In this document: in pieces, positions 44,895 to 54,525 of the stretch
Layout: each line of letters begins with the position of its first letter
Numbering within the stretch: position 1 is the first letter of the stretch
From: Siminovitchia acidinfaciens
GTDB taxonomy: Bacteria > Bacillota > Bacilli > Bacillales > Bacillaceae_C
Direction of reading: 5' to 3'
Assembly (NCBI RefSeq): GCF_003605385.1
Contig: NZ_QYTV02000002.1
Span: 1,412 to 65,411 of the forward strand
Length of the DNA stretch: 64,000 nucleotides
Program-made: the position numbers and the translations under genes
Notes under the pieces: generated by a model
The model's input: the letters and a program-made list of their open reading frames with translations, nothing else
What the model was told of the DNA's origin: nothing
Databases searched by the model: none

Positions 44895-45842
44895 TTGAAG
44901 ACTAAATGGTTGTTTTTGTCATTAGCTCTTACTTTATCCGGCGTCCTTTCAGGCTGTGAAAAATCATTGATGATATTCGATCCGAAAGGTCCGCAGGCAA
45001 AGACTTTGTCAGATACCATACTTTTTTCGATTTTCATGATGATTGGTATTTTGCTGGTCGTCTACATTCTCTTTACTTTTATGCTTGTGAAATACCGAGC
45101 ATCCAAGTTGGACAAGGATTATGAGCCTCCCCATGAAGAAGGCAGCAAATGGTTGGAGATCACCTGGACGGTTATCCCTATTGTCATTGTGATTGTGTTA
45201 TCAGTTGTCACTGTCCGTACAACCAGCGACGTAGAGAAAACACCGAAAGCATATGCAGATGAAAAACCACTTGTTATATATGCATCTTCTTCCAACTGGA
45301 AATGGCATTTCAGCTATCCTGAAGAAAATATTGAAACAGTGAACTACGTAAATATCCCGGTGAAAAGGCCCGTAGAATTCCGTTTATACTCTTACGGGCC
45401 AATCACGAGCTTCTGGATTCCGCAGCTTGCCGGTCAAAAGTATGCGATGAGTGACATGGTCACAAAAATTCACTTGGCAGCAGAAACGCCTGGTTCTTAT
45501 ATCGGCAAAAACTCCAACTTCAGCGGTGAAGGTTTTGCCCATATGGAATTTGAAGCACAAGCAATGACTGATAAAGAGTATGAAGAATGGATTCACGATG
45601 TTAAAACTACTGCACCAAAATTAACTGAAAAAGAATTTGATAGTTTGTTAAAAACACCTCATGTGGGACGAAAAACTTACAATTCAACTCACCTTGATTT
45701 CAGACCAGCTCCTGAAGGAGAGCATGCGGTCCACCATCACAATGAGGAGAGCCGCGATTCAGATTCTTCTATGGAACATGACGCGAAATTGGACTCAGCT
45801 TCTTCTATGCACGATCACATGCATCAAGAAGCTACAAACTAA
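44895..45842 (+). CDS. qoxA: Cytochrome aa3 quinol oxidase subunit II
   Basis: A 315-residue lipoprotein; signal peptide ends LSGC with Cys21 as lipid site. Two membrane segments (about 40-62 and 90-110) precede the extracellular cupredoxin domain. The Cys ligands of a CuA centre are absent (KNSNFSGEGFAHM in that region), as expected of a quinol rather than cytochrome c oxidase. The last 45 residues are rich in His, Asp and Ser (HAVHHHNEE to MHDHMHQE), a possible metal-binding tail. TTG start at 44895 after GAGGGGAG. First gene of qoxABCD. Confidence 0.95.
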   Translation: MKTKWLFLSLALTLSGVLSGCEKSLMIFDPKGPQAKTLSDTILFSIFMMIGILLVVYILFTFMLVKYRASKLDKDYEPPHEEGSKWLEITWTVIPIVIVIVLSVVTVRTTSDVEKTPKAYADEKPLVIYASSSNWKWHFSYPEENIETVNYVNIPVKRPVEFRLYSYGPITSFWIPQLAGQKYAMSDMVTKIHLAAETPGSYIGKNSNFSGEGFAHMEFEAQAMTDKEYEEWIHDVKTTAPKLTEKEFDSLLKTPHVGRKTYNSTHLDFRPAPEGEHAVHHHNEESRDSDSSMEHDAKLDSASSMHDHMHQEATN

Positions 45843-45892
45843 TTTGGATTACAACTGCCTTGGAACCCAAATTCGAAAGGAGTAAAAGTTAG

Positions 45893-47836
45893 ATGAAATG
45901 GGATGAATTTTTCGTAACCGGCGAGCCGATGATCTATGCTTCAATGGTAGCCATTGCACTTGTTTCCATCGCAATTCCCGTTGCCCTCACCTATTTTAAA
46001 AAGTGGGGCTACCTTTGGCGTGAGTGGCTGACAACAGTCGACCATAAAAAAATCGGCGTCATGTATATTCTTTGTGCTTTGCTCATGCTGTTCCGCGGAG
46101 GGGTCGACGCCCTTTTAATGAGAGCTCAGACAGCCATTCCCGAAAACGGCCTGTTAGATGCACAGCATTACAATGAAATATTTACGACACATGGTGTCAT
46201 TATGATCTTGTTCATGGCGATGCCATTTGTAATCGGGTTAATGAACGTTGTCGTTCCCCTTCAAATAGGAGCTCGCGACGTTGCTTTCCCACGCTTGAAC
46301 GCGATTAGCTTTTGGCTATTTTTCGCAGGAGCGATGCTTTTCAATATATCTTTTATTGTCGGGGGTTCACCGGATGCAGGGTGGACAGCCTACTTTCCTC
46401 TAGCAAGCTTGGAATTCAGTCCGACTGTCGGGAATAATTACTATTCAATTGCTCTGCAGATTGCCGGTATCGGAACATTGATGACTGGGATCAACTTTAT
46501 TACCACGATTATTAAAATGCGTGCACCTGGCATGACTCTGATGAAAATGCCAATGTTCACTTGGTCCATTTTAATAACAAACGTCATCATCGTTTTCGCA
46601 TTTCCTGTCTTAACCGTTGCACTTGCTTTGATGATGCTCGACCGCCAATTTGGAACACAATTTTTTGCGATGCAAAACGGCGGTATGGACATGCTCTGGG
46701 CAAACTTGTTCTGGGTATGGGGCCATCCTGAGGTTTATATTGTTATTCTTCCTGCATTTGGAATTTACAGCGAGGTCATTTCTACTTTCGCTCGTAAGAA
46801 TCTCTATGGCTATAAATCTATGGTGTACAGTATGATCGCTATTTCCATGCTTTCGTTCCTTGTATGGGTTCACCATTTCTATACAATGGGACACGGAGTT
46901 ATGGTCAACAGCGTATTCTCGATTACGACGATGGCGATTGCCATACCTACAGGGGTTAAAATATTCAACTGGCTCTTTACATTGCGTAAAGGAAAAATCA
47001 GCTTTACTACACCAATGCTATATGCACTCGCCTTTATCCCGATTTTTACAATCGGCGGGGTCACAGGTGTCATGCTTGCGATGGCTAGTGCCGACTATCA
47101 ATATCACAATACAATGTTCCTTGTAGCGCATTTTCACTACGTGCTGATCCCTGGGACAGTGTTTGCGGTTATTGCCGGCTACCACTTCTGGTTCCCGAAA
47201 GTGTTCGGATTCCGTTTGAATGAAAAGCTTGGAAAACTTGCCTTCTGGTTTATCGCAATCAGCTTTAATGTTACGTTCTTCCCTCTCTTTATTTTGGGAT
47301 TAAACGGAATGACACGCAGAATGTACACTTACTCAGCAAGCACCGGCTTCGGACCGCTGAATATGCTTTCTGCGATCGGGGCATGCGGCCTTGCAATCGG
47401 GTTTATCCTGATTGTCTACAATATTTATTACAGTGTCCGTTACAGCCCACGGGACTTGACTGGCGACCCTTGGGACGGAAGATCTTTGGAATGGAGTACA
47501 CCAAGCCCTGTTCCTGTATATAACTTTGCTAAGGTCCCTGAAATTCATACTTTGGATGAATTTTGGTTCGCCAAAAAAGAAAACCGGCCGCTTTTTGAGG
47601 GTAAACTTGAACCGATCCATATGCCAAGCAACAGCGGTCAGCCATTCATCATGGGAGTATTATTCTTCTTCCTTGGATTTTTCATGGTTTTCAGCTTGTG
47701 GCTTCCAGCCATCATTTCCGGCATCGGTATTCTAGGAACAATGGCTTATCGGACATTTGAACGCGACCACGGCTATTATATTCCTGTCGAAGAAATTGAA
47801 CAAACAGAACATGCATCGCGAGGTGAGGCAATATGA
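45893..47836 (+). CDS. qoxB: Cytochrome aa3 quinol oxidase subunit I
   Basis: The 647-residue catalytic subunit, reducing O2 to water and pumping protons. Heme-copper ligands are visible: His in FTTHGVIMI (low-spin heme), [14 protein letters not shown] with the cross-linked His-Tyr pair, VHHFYTMG (CuB His pair), and HFHYVLI (heme His pair). About 15 membrane segments. AAAGGAG precedes the ATG. Overlaps qoxC by four bases. Confidence 0.98.
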   Translation: MKWDEFFVTGEPMIYASMVAIALVSIAIPVALTYFKKWGYLWREWLTTVDHKKIGVMYILCALLMLFRGGVDALLMRAQTAIPENGLLDAQHYNEIFTTHGVIMILFMAMPFVIGLMNVVVPLQIGARDVAFPRLNAISFWLFFAGAMLFNISFIVGGSPDAGWTAYFPLASLEFSPTVGNNYYSIALQIAGIGTLMTGINFITTIIKMRAPGMTLMKMPMFTWSILITNVIIVFAFPVLTVALALMMLDRQFGTQFFAMQNGGMDMLWANLFWVWGHPEVYIVILPAFGIYSEVISTFARKNLYGYKSMVYSMIAISMLSFLVWVHHFYTMGHGVMVNSVFSITTMAIAIPTGVKIFNWLFTLRKGKISFTTPMLYALAFIPIFTIGGVTGVMLAMASADYQYHNTMFLVAHFHYVLIPGTVFAVIAGYHFWFPKVFGFRLNEKLGKLAFWFIAISFNVTFFPLFILGLNGMTRRMYTYSASTGFGPLNMLSAIGACGLAIGFILIVYNIYYSVRYSPRDLTGDPWDGRSLEWSTPSPVPVYNFAKVPEIHTLDEFWFAKKENRPLFEGKLEPIHMPSNSGQPFIMGVLFFFLGFFMVFSLWLPAIISGIGILGTMAYRTFERDHGYYIPVEEIEQTEHASRGEAI

Positions 47837-48429
47837 AAATAGATCACACCGTACCACTCGAGTATAGTACGGAAGAAAATCAATTAAAGGTTCTTGGATT
47901 TTGGATATTTCTGGGTGCGGAAATCGTATTGTTCTCCACTTTGTTCGCCGTCTATTTTACATTGCAAAATAACTATGCCAACGGCCCAAGTGGCAGCCAT
48001 ATTTTTGAATTGACGCCTGTCATGATTGAAACAATTGTCCTTCTTTCCAGCAGCTTTACCATTGGACTGGGAATCCATGCCATGCGGCTCGGAATGAAAA
48101 AAGCGATGATGACATTTTTCGGCATCACCCTTTTACTTGGACTAGGCTTCCTCAGCGTTGAAATATTTGAGTTCGTCACATATGTGCACGAAGGTGCCAC
48201 GATGCAAACAAGTGCCTTCCTATCAAGTTTGTTTACCTTACTCGGAACGCACGGATTGCACGTTACCTTTGGTTTGCTTTGGGGCATCGGAATTTTACTT
48301 CAGGTCAAAAAGCAAGGCTTTACACCTGAAACAGCGAATAAGTCGTTTATCTTCTCACTTTATTGGCACTTCTTGGACGTTGTCTGGATTTTCATCTTCA
48401 GCTTCGTCTATCTGAAAGGAATGATGTAA
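47833..48429 (+). CDS. qoxC: Cytochrome aa3 quinol oxidase subunit III
   Basis: A 198-residue subunit with five membrane segments. [19 protein letters not shown] near the N-terminus and [16 protein letters not shown] at the end are characteristic. ATG overlaps the qoxB stop codon (ATGA), so translation is coupled. Confidence 0.96.
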   Translation: MKIDHTVPLEYSTEENQLKVLGFWIFLGAEIVLFSTLFAVYFTLQNNYANGPSGSHIFELTPVMIETIVLLSSSFTIGLGIHAMRLGMKKAMMTFFGITLLLGLGFLSVEIFEFVTYVHEGATMQTSAFLSSLFTLLGTHGLHVTFGLLWGIGILLQVKKQGFTPETANKSFIFSLYWHFLDVVWIFIFSFVYLKGMM

Positions 48430-48430
48430 G

Positions 48431-48721
48431 ATGAAGAAACTATTTCCCTTGCCGCATGTGATGGGATTTGTCTTCTCTCTCGTCCTTTCACTTGTGGCCC
48501 TTGTTGTCGTCCTGTTTGATATGTCATTCAAAGCGGGAATGACCGTCCTTGTCGTAACTGCATTGATCCAGGCAAGCCTGCAGCTGTTCCTGTTCATGCA
48601 TGTGAAAGAAAACAGCGACAGCAAAACTCTTTATACAAATATCACTTATGCATTATTTGTTGGAGTAGTAACGATATTTGGAACCCTGTTTGCGATGCTT
48701 TGGGGTTATAACATGATCTAA
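48431..48721 (+). CDS. qoxD: Cytochrome aa3 quinol oxidase subunit IV
   Basis: A 96-residue subunit with three membrane segments; HVMGFVFSLVLSLVALVVVL at about 9-28 and LQLFLFMHVKENSD are family features. It begins one base after the qoxC stop codon. A family A repeat starts right at the stop codon, so the terminator of the operon is either in the repeat or at 49111-49170. Confidence 0.96.
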   Translation: MKKLFPLPHVMGFVFSLVLSLVALVVVLFDMSFKAGMTVLVVTALIQASLQLFLFMHVKENSDSKTLYTNITYALFVGVVTIFGTLFAMLWGYNMI

Positions 48722-49046
48722 GAAAAGCGTAAGCGCCTTGATCAGCGCGGGCAAACAAGATGATTTCCGAGGAGGCAGTTCTTCAGCTAAGCAGCTTACA
48801 TGAAAACATCTTGAGAAGCTACTTTGAAAATGCTCCCTGCAGCTTTGCGACGAGCTGAACAAGACTTCTACGAATAAGCTATGGCGCAGGAGCACTTTTG
48901 CTTCTTTGCAGGCTTGTGACCTTGGGGGGCTAGGCGCTGGCCGACTTAGAACGCCACGTCCCCGTGGCGCCGTCGGCAGGCTCGGGCTTCGACGTCCTGT
49001 CGCTTCGCCTGCACTAGGACCTCCTGTCCATCGGAGCTGGACAAAG
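48721..49046 (+). repeat. Dispersed repeat family A, copy 6 with an accessory module
   Basis: GAAAAGCGTAAGCGCCTTGA, CAAGATGATTTCCGAGGAGG, CAGCTTTGCGACGAGCTGAA, GCAGGCTTGTGACCTTGG and GGGGCTAGGCGCTGG make up the core. An additional module (CGACGTCCTGTCGCTTCGCC to GGACCTCCTGTCC) follows and matches 17170-17225 in inverted orientation, then GGAGCTGGACA. The rest of the gap to 49110 has no gene. Confidence 0.9.
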
Positions 49047-49110
49047 AAAAGCAGCTTTCAAATTAACGTTTTCCATAGCAAGTTATTCTTTCTTATCATA
49101 TAGAAAATAC

Positions 49111-49170
49111 AATGCCCGGCATCCACATGATTTGTTTCTTAACTAACATTGTGGGTGCCGGGCATTTTTT
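49111..49170. terminator. Bidirectional terminator hairpin after the qox region
   Basis: AATGCCCGGCATCCACA and TGTGGGTGCCGGGCATT pair around a loop of about 22 bases and lead into TTTTTT. Confidence 0.8.
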
Positions 49171-49199
49171 CAATATGGGTAATTTCAAAAAAGTAAATA

Positions 49200-49868
49200 C
49201 TAGTGGTCTCTCCGATATAAATCCCTGCTCTTATAACCCGCAGATAGCACCATCCTCATTTCATCGCGCCGCTTCGTCCGGGTCGCCTCTTGCTTGGCAC
49301 TATATACAAAGCGTGCCCAATCTTTACGATACCCCGGAGTGAGAGATTGATAAAAGGCCAATAATTCAGGTACATCCTGCAAATCTTTTTCCACTTCAGG
49401 TACCATTGAAATGTAGTCATCAACACTTTGACTCACTTTTATTGATTTACGATTTTTGCTTCTGGAATCCTCCTTTAATCCGACAACAGTAAAGATATCA
49501 TCCAATCCTACCATCCGCGAAAACTTAATATCACTCTTGCCGATATATCCGTGTTCATCTGCCCCCAACCCGCTCAACAAATTGTCACGATGTATAAATG
49601 TGGAATATACTTTATTCCCCTTCTTCGGATAAGCCAGATACAGATAACCGCCTTTATTCAGATTTCTGTTTTCAACCACTTTGTTTACGAGTTCTCTTAA
49701 TGACTCCATATCCAATACAAATGCGAAGATAAGATCATACGCGCAATCAGAAAGCTCAGTATCAAAAGCTTCCAATTCCGCAAAATAGTCCTTACCCCCC
49801 GGCATATATAAAACAGCAGCTTTTTCATATTTTTTTAAATTAAGTTTTTCCACTATTGATTTGGCCAT
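49200..49868 (-). CDS. YdeI/OmpD-associated family protein
   Basis: A 222-residue protein (ATG at 49868, AGGTGG six bases upstream). The N-terminal half (about 1-110) has a MAKSIVEKLNLKKYEKAAVL start and resembles DUF3052-type domains. The C-terminal part (about 155-215) carries the YdeI signature: DVPELLAFYQSLTPGYRKDW, then SAKQEATRTKRRDEM. Function in the family is poorly defined. Confidence 0.85.
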   Translation of the reverse strand: MAKSIVEKLNLKKYEKAAVLYMPGGKDYFAELEAFDTELSDCAYDLIFAFVLDMESLRELVNKVVENRNLNKGGYLYLAYPKKGNKVYSTFIHRDNLLSGLGADEHGYIGKSDIKFSRMVGLDDIFTVVGLKEDSRSKNRKSIKVSQSVDDYISMVPEVEKDLQDVPELLAFYQSLTPGYRKDWARFVYSAKQEATRTKRRDEMRMVLSAGYKSRDLYRRDH

Positions 49869-50119
49869 CATTATCCACCTGCTTTTCAAAATAAACTAGC
49901 ATAATAATATCCCAACAATGCATACCCTTGGTCTCCTTATATTAACTGTTTTTCAACTTGGCACCATTACCATTAGAAAACTGCATCATTAAAATCCATT
50001 ACATCAACCAGTGAATTTATCACCTTAAGTTAGCCCGATGACAGATGATAATAGACTTCGGCCAATTTTCGGGGTGTCCTGAACACCCTCTTAAAGAATG
50101 ATGCGCTCCCAAGTGCACA

Positions 50120-50150
50120 AAACACGAATCCCCGGGGGAACTTCGTGTTT
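50120..50150 (-). terminator. Intrinsic terminator of the DLH-TrmO unit
   Basis: AAACACGAA and TTCGTGTTT with a GC-rich loop (CCCCGGGGG) and T-runs. It lies just after the DLH stop codon. Confidence 0.75.
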
Positions 50151-50152
50151 GT

Positions 50153-50746
50153 TTACTCCGTTGTGATAAATTCAATCAATCTTTTATGTGCCTGTTTTGC
50201 CAATTTCTCATCATACTTTGAAGAGTAAGGGTCACTGAACCCATGTTGACCCTTGAAAATGTGAATTTCAACATCTTTTTCCTTAAGGCTATTAATCAAT
50301 TCGGCCACATTAAATGATTGCTCCTGTTCCGGAAAAAACAACAGAGTAGGACAATTTGGCGACATTTGTATGTAGTCTCTTATTCGTGACCCATAAAACC
50401 CGACAATCCCATCGACCCCTTTTTCCTCGCTGCATAACCAAGCAATGGTGGCCCCAACACTAAATCCGACCACATAAATTTTATCGTAACTTTCTCCTAG
50501 TTCAGAAATTACCCTTTGTATTCTTTCCGCCGCATTCAAAAAACCAACATTTTCCATAAAATGGAGATACGCTGTGTTTTCTTCAGAATAATCAAAGGCT
50601 GTTTCTTCTTCATAAAGATTTGGACAATAGACATCAACGTTTTGTTCAGATAACATTTTACCAACTAGTTTCATGTGCTCATTGATCCCGTATATTTCAT
50701 GAATAACGATAATGACTGTTTCTGAGTCTTTATTAATGTATCTCAA
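50153..50746 (-). CDS. Dienelactone hydrolase family alpha/beta hydrolase
   Basis: A 197-residue alpha/beta hydrolase. IVIHEIYGINEHMK is the DLH N-terminal motif; the nucleophile elbow is GFSVGA with Ser instead of the Cys of classical DLH. The catalytic His lies in GQHGFSDP. The substrate is unlikely to be dienelactone and is unknown. TTG start at 50746 after AGAGGTG. It lies 12 bases after trmO and is probably coexpressed. Confidence 0.85.
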   Translation of the reverse strand: MRYINKDSETVIIVIHEIYGINEHMKLVGKMLSEQNVDVYCPNLYEEETAFDYSEENTAYLHFMENVGFLNAAERIQRVISELGESYDKIYVVGFSVGATIAWLCSEEKGVDGIVGFYGSRIRDYIQMSPNCPTLLFFPEQEQSFNVAELINSLKEKDVEIHIFKGQHGFSDPYSSKYDEKLAKQAHKRLIEFITTE

Positions 50747-50758
50747 ATTGCACCTCTT

Positions 50759-51220
50759 CTATCTCCAATAGTCCTTCATTAATTCAGAGGACCATTTTGC
50801 CTGCTTAATTTCTTTCCTGGGAAGAAACTCCTTCATCACTGGCTTGATATCAACAATAGGCGTCCCATCAATTGCATCAAGTCCTTTTACAATTATTTTT
50901 CTTCCATCATGCTGAATAAGTTCAGCAGTAGTCAACCCTAATTTATTCGGTCGGTTTTTCCCGCGTTGCGCGAAAATGCCAACCTTGGGAAGCTTCTTAT
51001 TATTTCTTGGGTGCCGTGCGCCATACTGGATCTTATCATCCGTTACATGATCAAAATAGAAAATGATCTCGAGATGGGAAAAATCCCCTACACCCTGAAA
51101 GGAAGATTCATCCAGTTCATCAATTAATTCAATCTCAGAAATGATCGAGCCCCAATTGTCATCCTCGATATTTTTTCGAGAATTTCTAACGTATGCGACT
51201 GGCTTAATGATTATTTCCAA
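50759..51220 (-). CDS. trmO: tRNA (N6-threonylcarbamoyladenosine37-N6)-methyltransferase TrmO-like
   Basis: TrmO (TsaA/YaeB/UPF0066) methylates t6A37 in tRNA-Thr using SAM. The 153-residue product shows the family blocks DFSHLEIIFYFDHV, GIFAQRGKNRPNKLGLTTAE and LDAIDGTPIVDIKP. It lacks the C-terminal extension of E. coli TrmO. TTG at 51220 has AAGGAGG six bases upstream; an ATG at 51226 touches that site and is less likely. Together with tcdA this gives two t6A-modifying enzymes in the window. Confidence 0.88.
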   Translation of the reverse strand: MEIIIKPVAYVRNSRKNIEDDNWGSIISEIELIDELDESSFQGVGDFSHLEIIFYFDHVTDDKIQYGARHPRNNKKLPKVGIFAQRGKNRPNKLGLTTAELIQHDGRKIIVKGLDAIDGTPIVDIKPVMKEFLPRKEIKQAKWSSELMKDYWR

Positions 51221-51318
51221 AACCATCCTCCTTTTAAAATTACAAGTATTGGAATAAACGTATCATGTCAATTACCTGTATGTCATTGATTTCTTCCAAT
51301 TATCTGATAAATTTGATA

Positions 51319-51350
51319 AACAAGCTTAAACAATCCTGTTTAAGCTTGTT
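51319..51350 (-). terminator. Intrinsic terminator of the gene at 51354-52025
   Basis: AACAAGCTTAAACA and TGTTTAAGCTTGTT pair perfectly around a four-base loop just downstream of the stop codon. Confidence 0.82.
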
Positions 51351-51353
51351 GCT

Positions 51354-52025
51354 CTATCGATTTCTATACATATTCGGATGCAGCTTAAACATTTCCGGAT
51401 ACAACTTTACCATCGCCTCTGATATGATATCCGCCATCCCCCTGGCCTGCTTTTCTATCTCATCATATATCTGAATGTCTTTCTGATAATTCATGTTGAT
51501 CATATATACTGCTTCTTGCTTTGTTAAGTCCAAATGGTGATAGAACATCGATCTTACGGTTTCCTTCGGCAAAAATTTATTGACACTGCTTAAGAAGACA
51601 GCGATATCATCCGCATTTGCATACCATTTCTTCTCAGCTGCCATCGCTGCTTGAGTGTTGCCTGCCAATGAAGCCTTTACAAGATCAGCCGCAATAAGAA
51701 GATGGTCTTTGATTAGCGCAGCATATTTGTCAGCTGCAGCATTTCCATATAATGGCCTAAGCATTTCTCCCATATCTGTTGCATTTTTTAAAAGCCTTTC
51801 AATAACAAAATTTACGTCTGGCAGCTTAAAGGTCAGGCTTATAATGGTCATTCTCGTCCAAGCTACATGTTCTTCCCAAAGACTGCGATTGTTGCTTCTT
51901 AAATCAACCTCTGCTTGGGTTATGCAATGATTTTGTCGTAACCCCTGTAGCTGAGTCGCTTGATAATAAGGCCCTAATATTCGGTAATAGTCACTAGGAG
52001 GGACTCCCCCATAATAATAATTCAT
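51354..52025 (-). CDS. Conserved helical protein of unknown function
   Basis: A 223-residue mainly helical protein. It begins with a Tyr/Gly-rich stretch (MNYYYGGVPPSDYY), followed by two similar helical units, each with a W-containing helix: LWEEHVAWTRMTIISL near 48-63 and KKWYANADDIAVFL near 130-143. MLRPLYGNAAADKYAALI lies between. Homologues are common in Bacillus and sometimes carry misleading kinase names; no catalytic motif is visible. GAGGTG precedes the ATG. It is monocistronic with its own terminator. Confidence 0.75.
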   Translation of the reverse strand: MNYYYGGVPPSDYYRILGPYYQATQLQGLRQNHCITQAEVDLRSNNRSLWEEHVAWTRMTIISLTFKLPDVNFVIERLLKNATDMGEMLRPLYGNAAADKYAALIKDHLLIAADLVKASLAGNTQAAMAAEKKWYANADDIAVFLSSVNKFLPKETVRSMFYHHLDLTKQEAVYMINMNYQKDIQIYDEIEKQARGMADIISEAMVKLYPEMFKLHPNMYRNR

Positions 52026-52216
52026 CTTTTCACCTCGACCATTCTAATTTCCCCTACATGATATGTGTGTTCATATAGGTGAGTGTCTTTGGGACGAGGT
52101 CAAATCACCCAGAAAAAATTTACAGAATCTAGATGTTTACAAAACAGCAATTTAACAATCCTCCTCTACTATTTTATATAGATTTAATCTATTAAACTTT
52201 TTAGGAGGCTAATTGA

Positions 52217-53980
52217 ATGAACAAGAAAAAGATTATTGCTCCATTGTTAAGTGCAGCGATTCTGTTTCCCACTGCCACAAATGTATTTGCTGAGCCGAAC
52301 AAGCCGATTTCATCCGTAAAATCAGTTGAGTTTGTTGGAATGGATGCGCCCGACACAAGTGACAAAAAATCAGCCATGTATAGCGAGGCATCTTTGCTCG
52401 TAACATTGAATGACGGTTCCCAAAAAAATGTACCAATGGAATATAAATCTTTGGCTCGTCCGGGTGATGTCATCAACGGCAAAACAGTCGGAGCAGCTCA
52501 CGATGTGAACGGAAATATAATAAAAAATAAAGATGGAAAGCCTATCGTTTCCACAGCGCCGGACGCCAACACGATCCTTAGCGTGAACGGAAAGAGCGGT
52601 AAATTGTATTTGATCAACCATTTCGAGAGTATGCCAAAAAATGAAATTGGTAATATGCCAAAAGCGCTTTATTTAAATACAGTTGAACAAGATAAAAAAA
52701 CCGGAGAATTAAAAATAACTGATATTGAGCCTATCGATTTTTCAGCGGATGGTGGCGTATGGACGCCTTGTGCAGGTGTCTTATCACCATGGAATACGCA
52801 TCTGGGTAGTGAAGAGTATGAGCCTGATGCACGGGCTCATGAAGCGAACCCTGAGAAGTCCCCGGTTACAGAATTTGCCCGCAACTATTACCAAGATCTG
52901 GAAGTAATCGGGAATCCGTACCTTTATGGGTATACAACTGAAGTGACTGTTCACCCAAATGGTAAAACGAAAGCTGTCAAACACTACGGTATGGGACGCT
53001 TATCATTTGAAAACGTGACGGTTGCACCTGATAACCGCACTGTATATTTTGGGGATGACGGAAGCTATACGATGTCCTTCATGTACATAGCAGATAAGGC
53101 CAAAGATTTGTCTGCCGGCACATTATATGCAGCAAAATGGAATCAGACGAGCGATCAAAATGGCGGCTCTGCTAATATGGAATGGATTAAATTGGGACAT
53201 GCAACGGATAAAGAAATAAAAGAATTGGCCGAAAGCTTAACATTCAGTGATATTTTTGAAACAACAAACGATGCAGCATATGCTGAATCCAACGGCTTTA
53301 AACGTGTTAAAACATCAGGAAAAGACGAATGGCTAAAAGTTAAACCTGGGATGGAAAAGGCGGCAGCATTTTTGGAGTCGCGCAGATACGGTGCACTCCA
53401 AGGAGCAACCTCCGAGTTTAATAAGATGGAAACTCTCACAATAAATAAAGAGGATAATATAATTTATATGGCCATGTCCAACATAGAAAAAGGTATGATG
53501 AAAAACTCTAACGATCCTGTTGACGATATTCAATTGCCAAGACTACGTGCCGGCGCCATTTATGAAATGAACATGGCAAAAGGGCAAAAAGACCGTGATG
53601 GAAATCCAATTGATAGCGATTATGTTGTCAAGAATATGTCCGGTCTACTGCTTGGTGAGGACCTAGCTTCTGCAGATGCCGATGGAAACACCGCTCACCC
53701 TGAAAAAGTTGCAAATCCTGATAATATCGTATACTCCGAGAATTTAAGAACATTATTCATCGCGGAAGACAGCAGCATGCATACGAATAACTTTGGATGG
53801 GCATATGATGTAGATACAAAGAAACTTTCCCGTATCATTTCTGCACCTGACGGCGGTGAAGTGACCGGCCTTCAAGCAATTGACGATTTGAATGGACACT
53901 CTTACCTTATGGTCGGCTCACAGAACCCGGGTAATATTGGATATATCGACCTCCCTTCAACTGGAAAAAGCAAAAAATAA
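52217..53980 (+). CDS. phoX: PhoX-type alkaline phosphatase (DUF839)
   Basis: A secreted 587-residue protein with a Sec-type signal peptide (about 1-25, ending NVFA-EP) and no twin Arg, unlike many Tat-exported PhoX enzymes. The DUF839 region has GVWTPCAGVLSPWNTHLGSE near 168-187, with the Cys expected to bind Fe. Later come GRLSFENVTVAPDNRTVYFG and DNIVYSENLRTLFIAEDSS. PhoX cleaves phosphomonoesters using Fe and Ca. TTTACA and TTAACA hexamers lie upstream at 52119, 52136 and 52152, but with 16-17 base spacing that does not fit a normal Pho box. Confidence 0.85.
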   Translation: MNKKKIIAPLLSAAILFPTATNVFAEPNKPISSVKSVEFVGMDAPDTSDKKSAMYSEASLLVTLNDGSQKNVPMEYKSLARPGDVINGKTVGAAHDVNGNIIKNKDGKPIVSTAPDANTILSVNGKSGKLYLINHFESMPKNEIGNMPKALYLNTVEQDKKTGELKITDIEPIDFSADGGVWTPCAGVLSPWNTHLGSEEYEPDARAHEANPEKSPVTEFARNYYQDLEVIGNPYLYGYTTEVTVHPNGKTKAVKHYGMGRLSFENVTVAPDNRTVYFGDDGSYTMSFMYIADKAKDLSAGTLYAAKWNQTSDQNGGSANMEWIKLGHATDKEIKELAESLTFSDIFETTNDAAYAESNGFKRVKTSGKDEWLKVKPGMEKAAAFLESRRYGALQGATSEFNKMETLTINKEDNIIYMAMSNIEKGMMKNSNDPVDDIQLPRLRAGAIYEMNMAKGQKDRDGNPIDSDYVVKNMSGLLLGEDLASADADGNTAHPEKVANPDNIVYSENLRTLFIAEDSSMHTNNFGWAYDVDTKKLSRIISAPDGGEVTGLQAIDDLNGHSYLMVGSQNPGNIGYIDLPSTGKSKK

Positions 53981-53990
53981 GATCTGATCC

Positions 53991-54024
53991 GAGACTGCCG
54001 GGATTCGTTCCGGCGGTCTTTCTT
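53991..54024 (+). terminator. Intrinsic terminator of the PhoX gene
   Basis: AGACTGCCGG and CCGGCGGTCT pair with one mismatch around an eight-base loop, followed by TTCTTCT. Confidence 0.8.
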
Positions 54025-54110
54025 CTAGATTGTGTGCATTTATGTGGATTACTTTTTCCGTGCGTTTAATCAGTAATATCTTCGTTTAATCGATTCTTGC
54101 CTTAATTGAT

Positions 54111-54178
54111 TTGACTATATAGTTATGTTAGGTTTATATTATCGGATTACAATATCGGCTTTAGATATCGAATAATGA
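54111..54178 (+). promoter_or_regulatory. Promoter and possible operator of the padR-chrA unit
   Basis: TTGACT (54111-54116) and TTATAT (54134-54139) are 17 bases apart. Just downstream three ATATCG-like blocks repeat (TTATCGG, ATATCGG, ATATCGA) within about 40 bases, flanked by inverted ATTAT / ATAAT. The blocks could be a PadR operator; that part is inference. Confidence 0.5.
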
Positions 54179-54200
54179 AGTTATAAAGGAGCTGAGCAAA

Positions 54201-54509
54201 CTGGAAGACAAGATATTAAGAAAACTTTTCTTGGGCTTTATACAAATACATATTCTGCATCATGCAAAGGAACATCCAATATATGGCGCATGGATGCATG
54301 AGGAGCTTCAAGAGCATGGTTACGAAATCAGTGCAGGAACCTTATACCCGATTCTTCACAGTATGGAAGCGGATGGCCTTTTACTTAAAGAAGAAAAAAA
54401 TGTAGAAGGTAAAATAAGAAAATATTATTCAATCACCCACAAAGGTAAAGAAACCCTGGTTCTCGCTCGAGAAAAAGCATATGAATTATTTAAGGAAATT
54501 AAAGAATAA
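54201..54509 (+). CDS. PadR family transcriptional regulator (CTG start)
   Basis: A 102-residue winged-helix regulator with EDKILRKLFLGFIQIHILHH at the N-terminus, PIYGAWMHEELQEHGYEIS and AGTLYPILHSMEADGLL, all typical of PadR. The family start would be MEDKILRKL, which here is encoded by CTG at 54201, nine bases after AAAGGAG. No ATG, GTG or TTG in frame precedes it; the first TTG (54231) would cut off the conserved first helix. A CTG start is therefore proposed. It directly precedes chrA and probably regulates it. Confidence 0.85.
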   Translation: MEDKILRKLFLGFIQIHILHHAKEHPIYGAWMHEELQEHGYEISAGTLYPILHSMEADGLLLKEEKNVEGKIRKYYSITHKGKETLVLAREKAYELFKEIKE

Positions 54510-54525
54510 GAGAGTTGGTACTTGT

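Noticed and set aside
48906-49103. Plus-strand Arg/Pro/Gly-rich frame of 65 codons
   Set aside because: Encoded by the GC-rich accessory module of a repeat; composition is an artefact of the repeat.
50066-50094. Small hairpin GGGTGT/ACACCC preceded by TTTTCGGGG, resembling the IS3 end at the left edge
   Set aside because: The match to the IS end is only about eight bases and no transposase sequence is near.
52119-52157. Possible Pho box upstream of the PhoX gene (TTTACA, TTTACA, TTAACA)
   Set aside because: The hexamers are 16-17 bases apart instead of the roughly 11-base period of PhoP sites, so the likeness is probably chance in AT-rich DNA.
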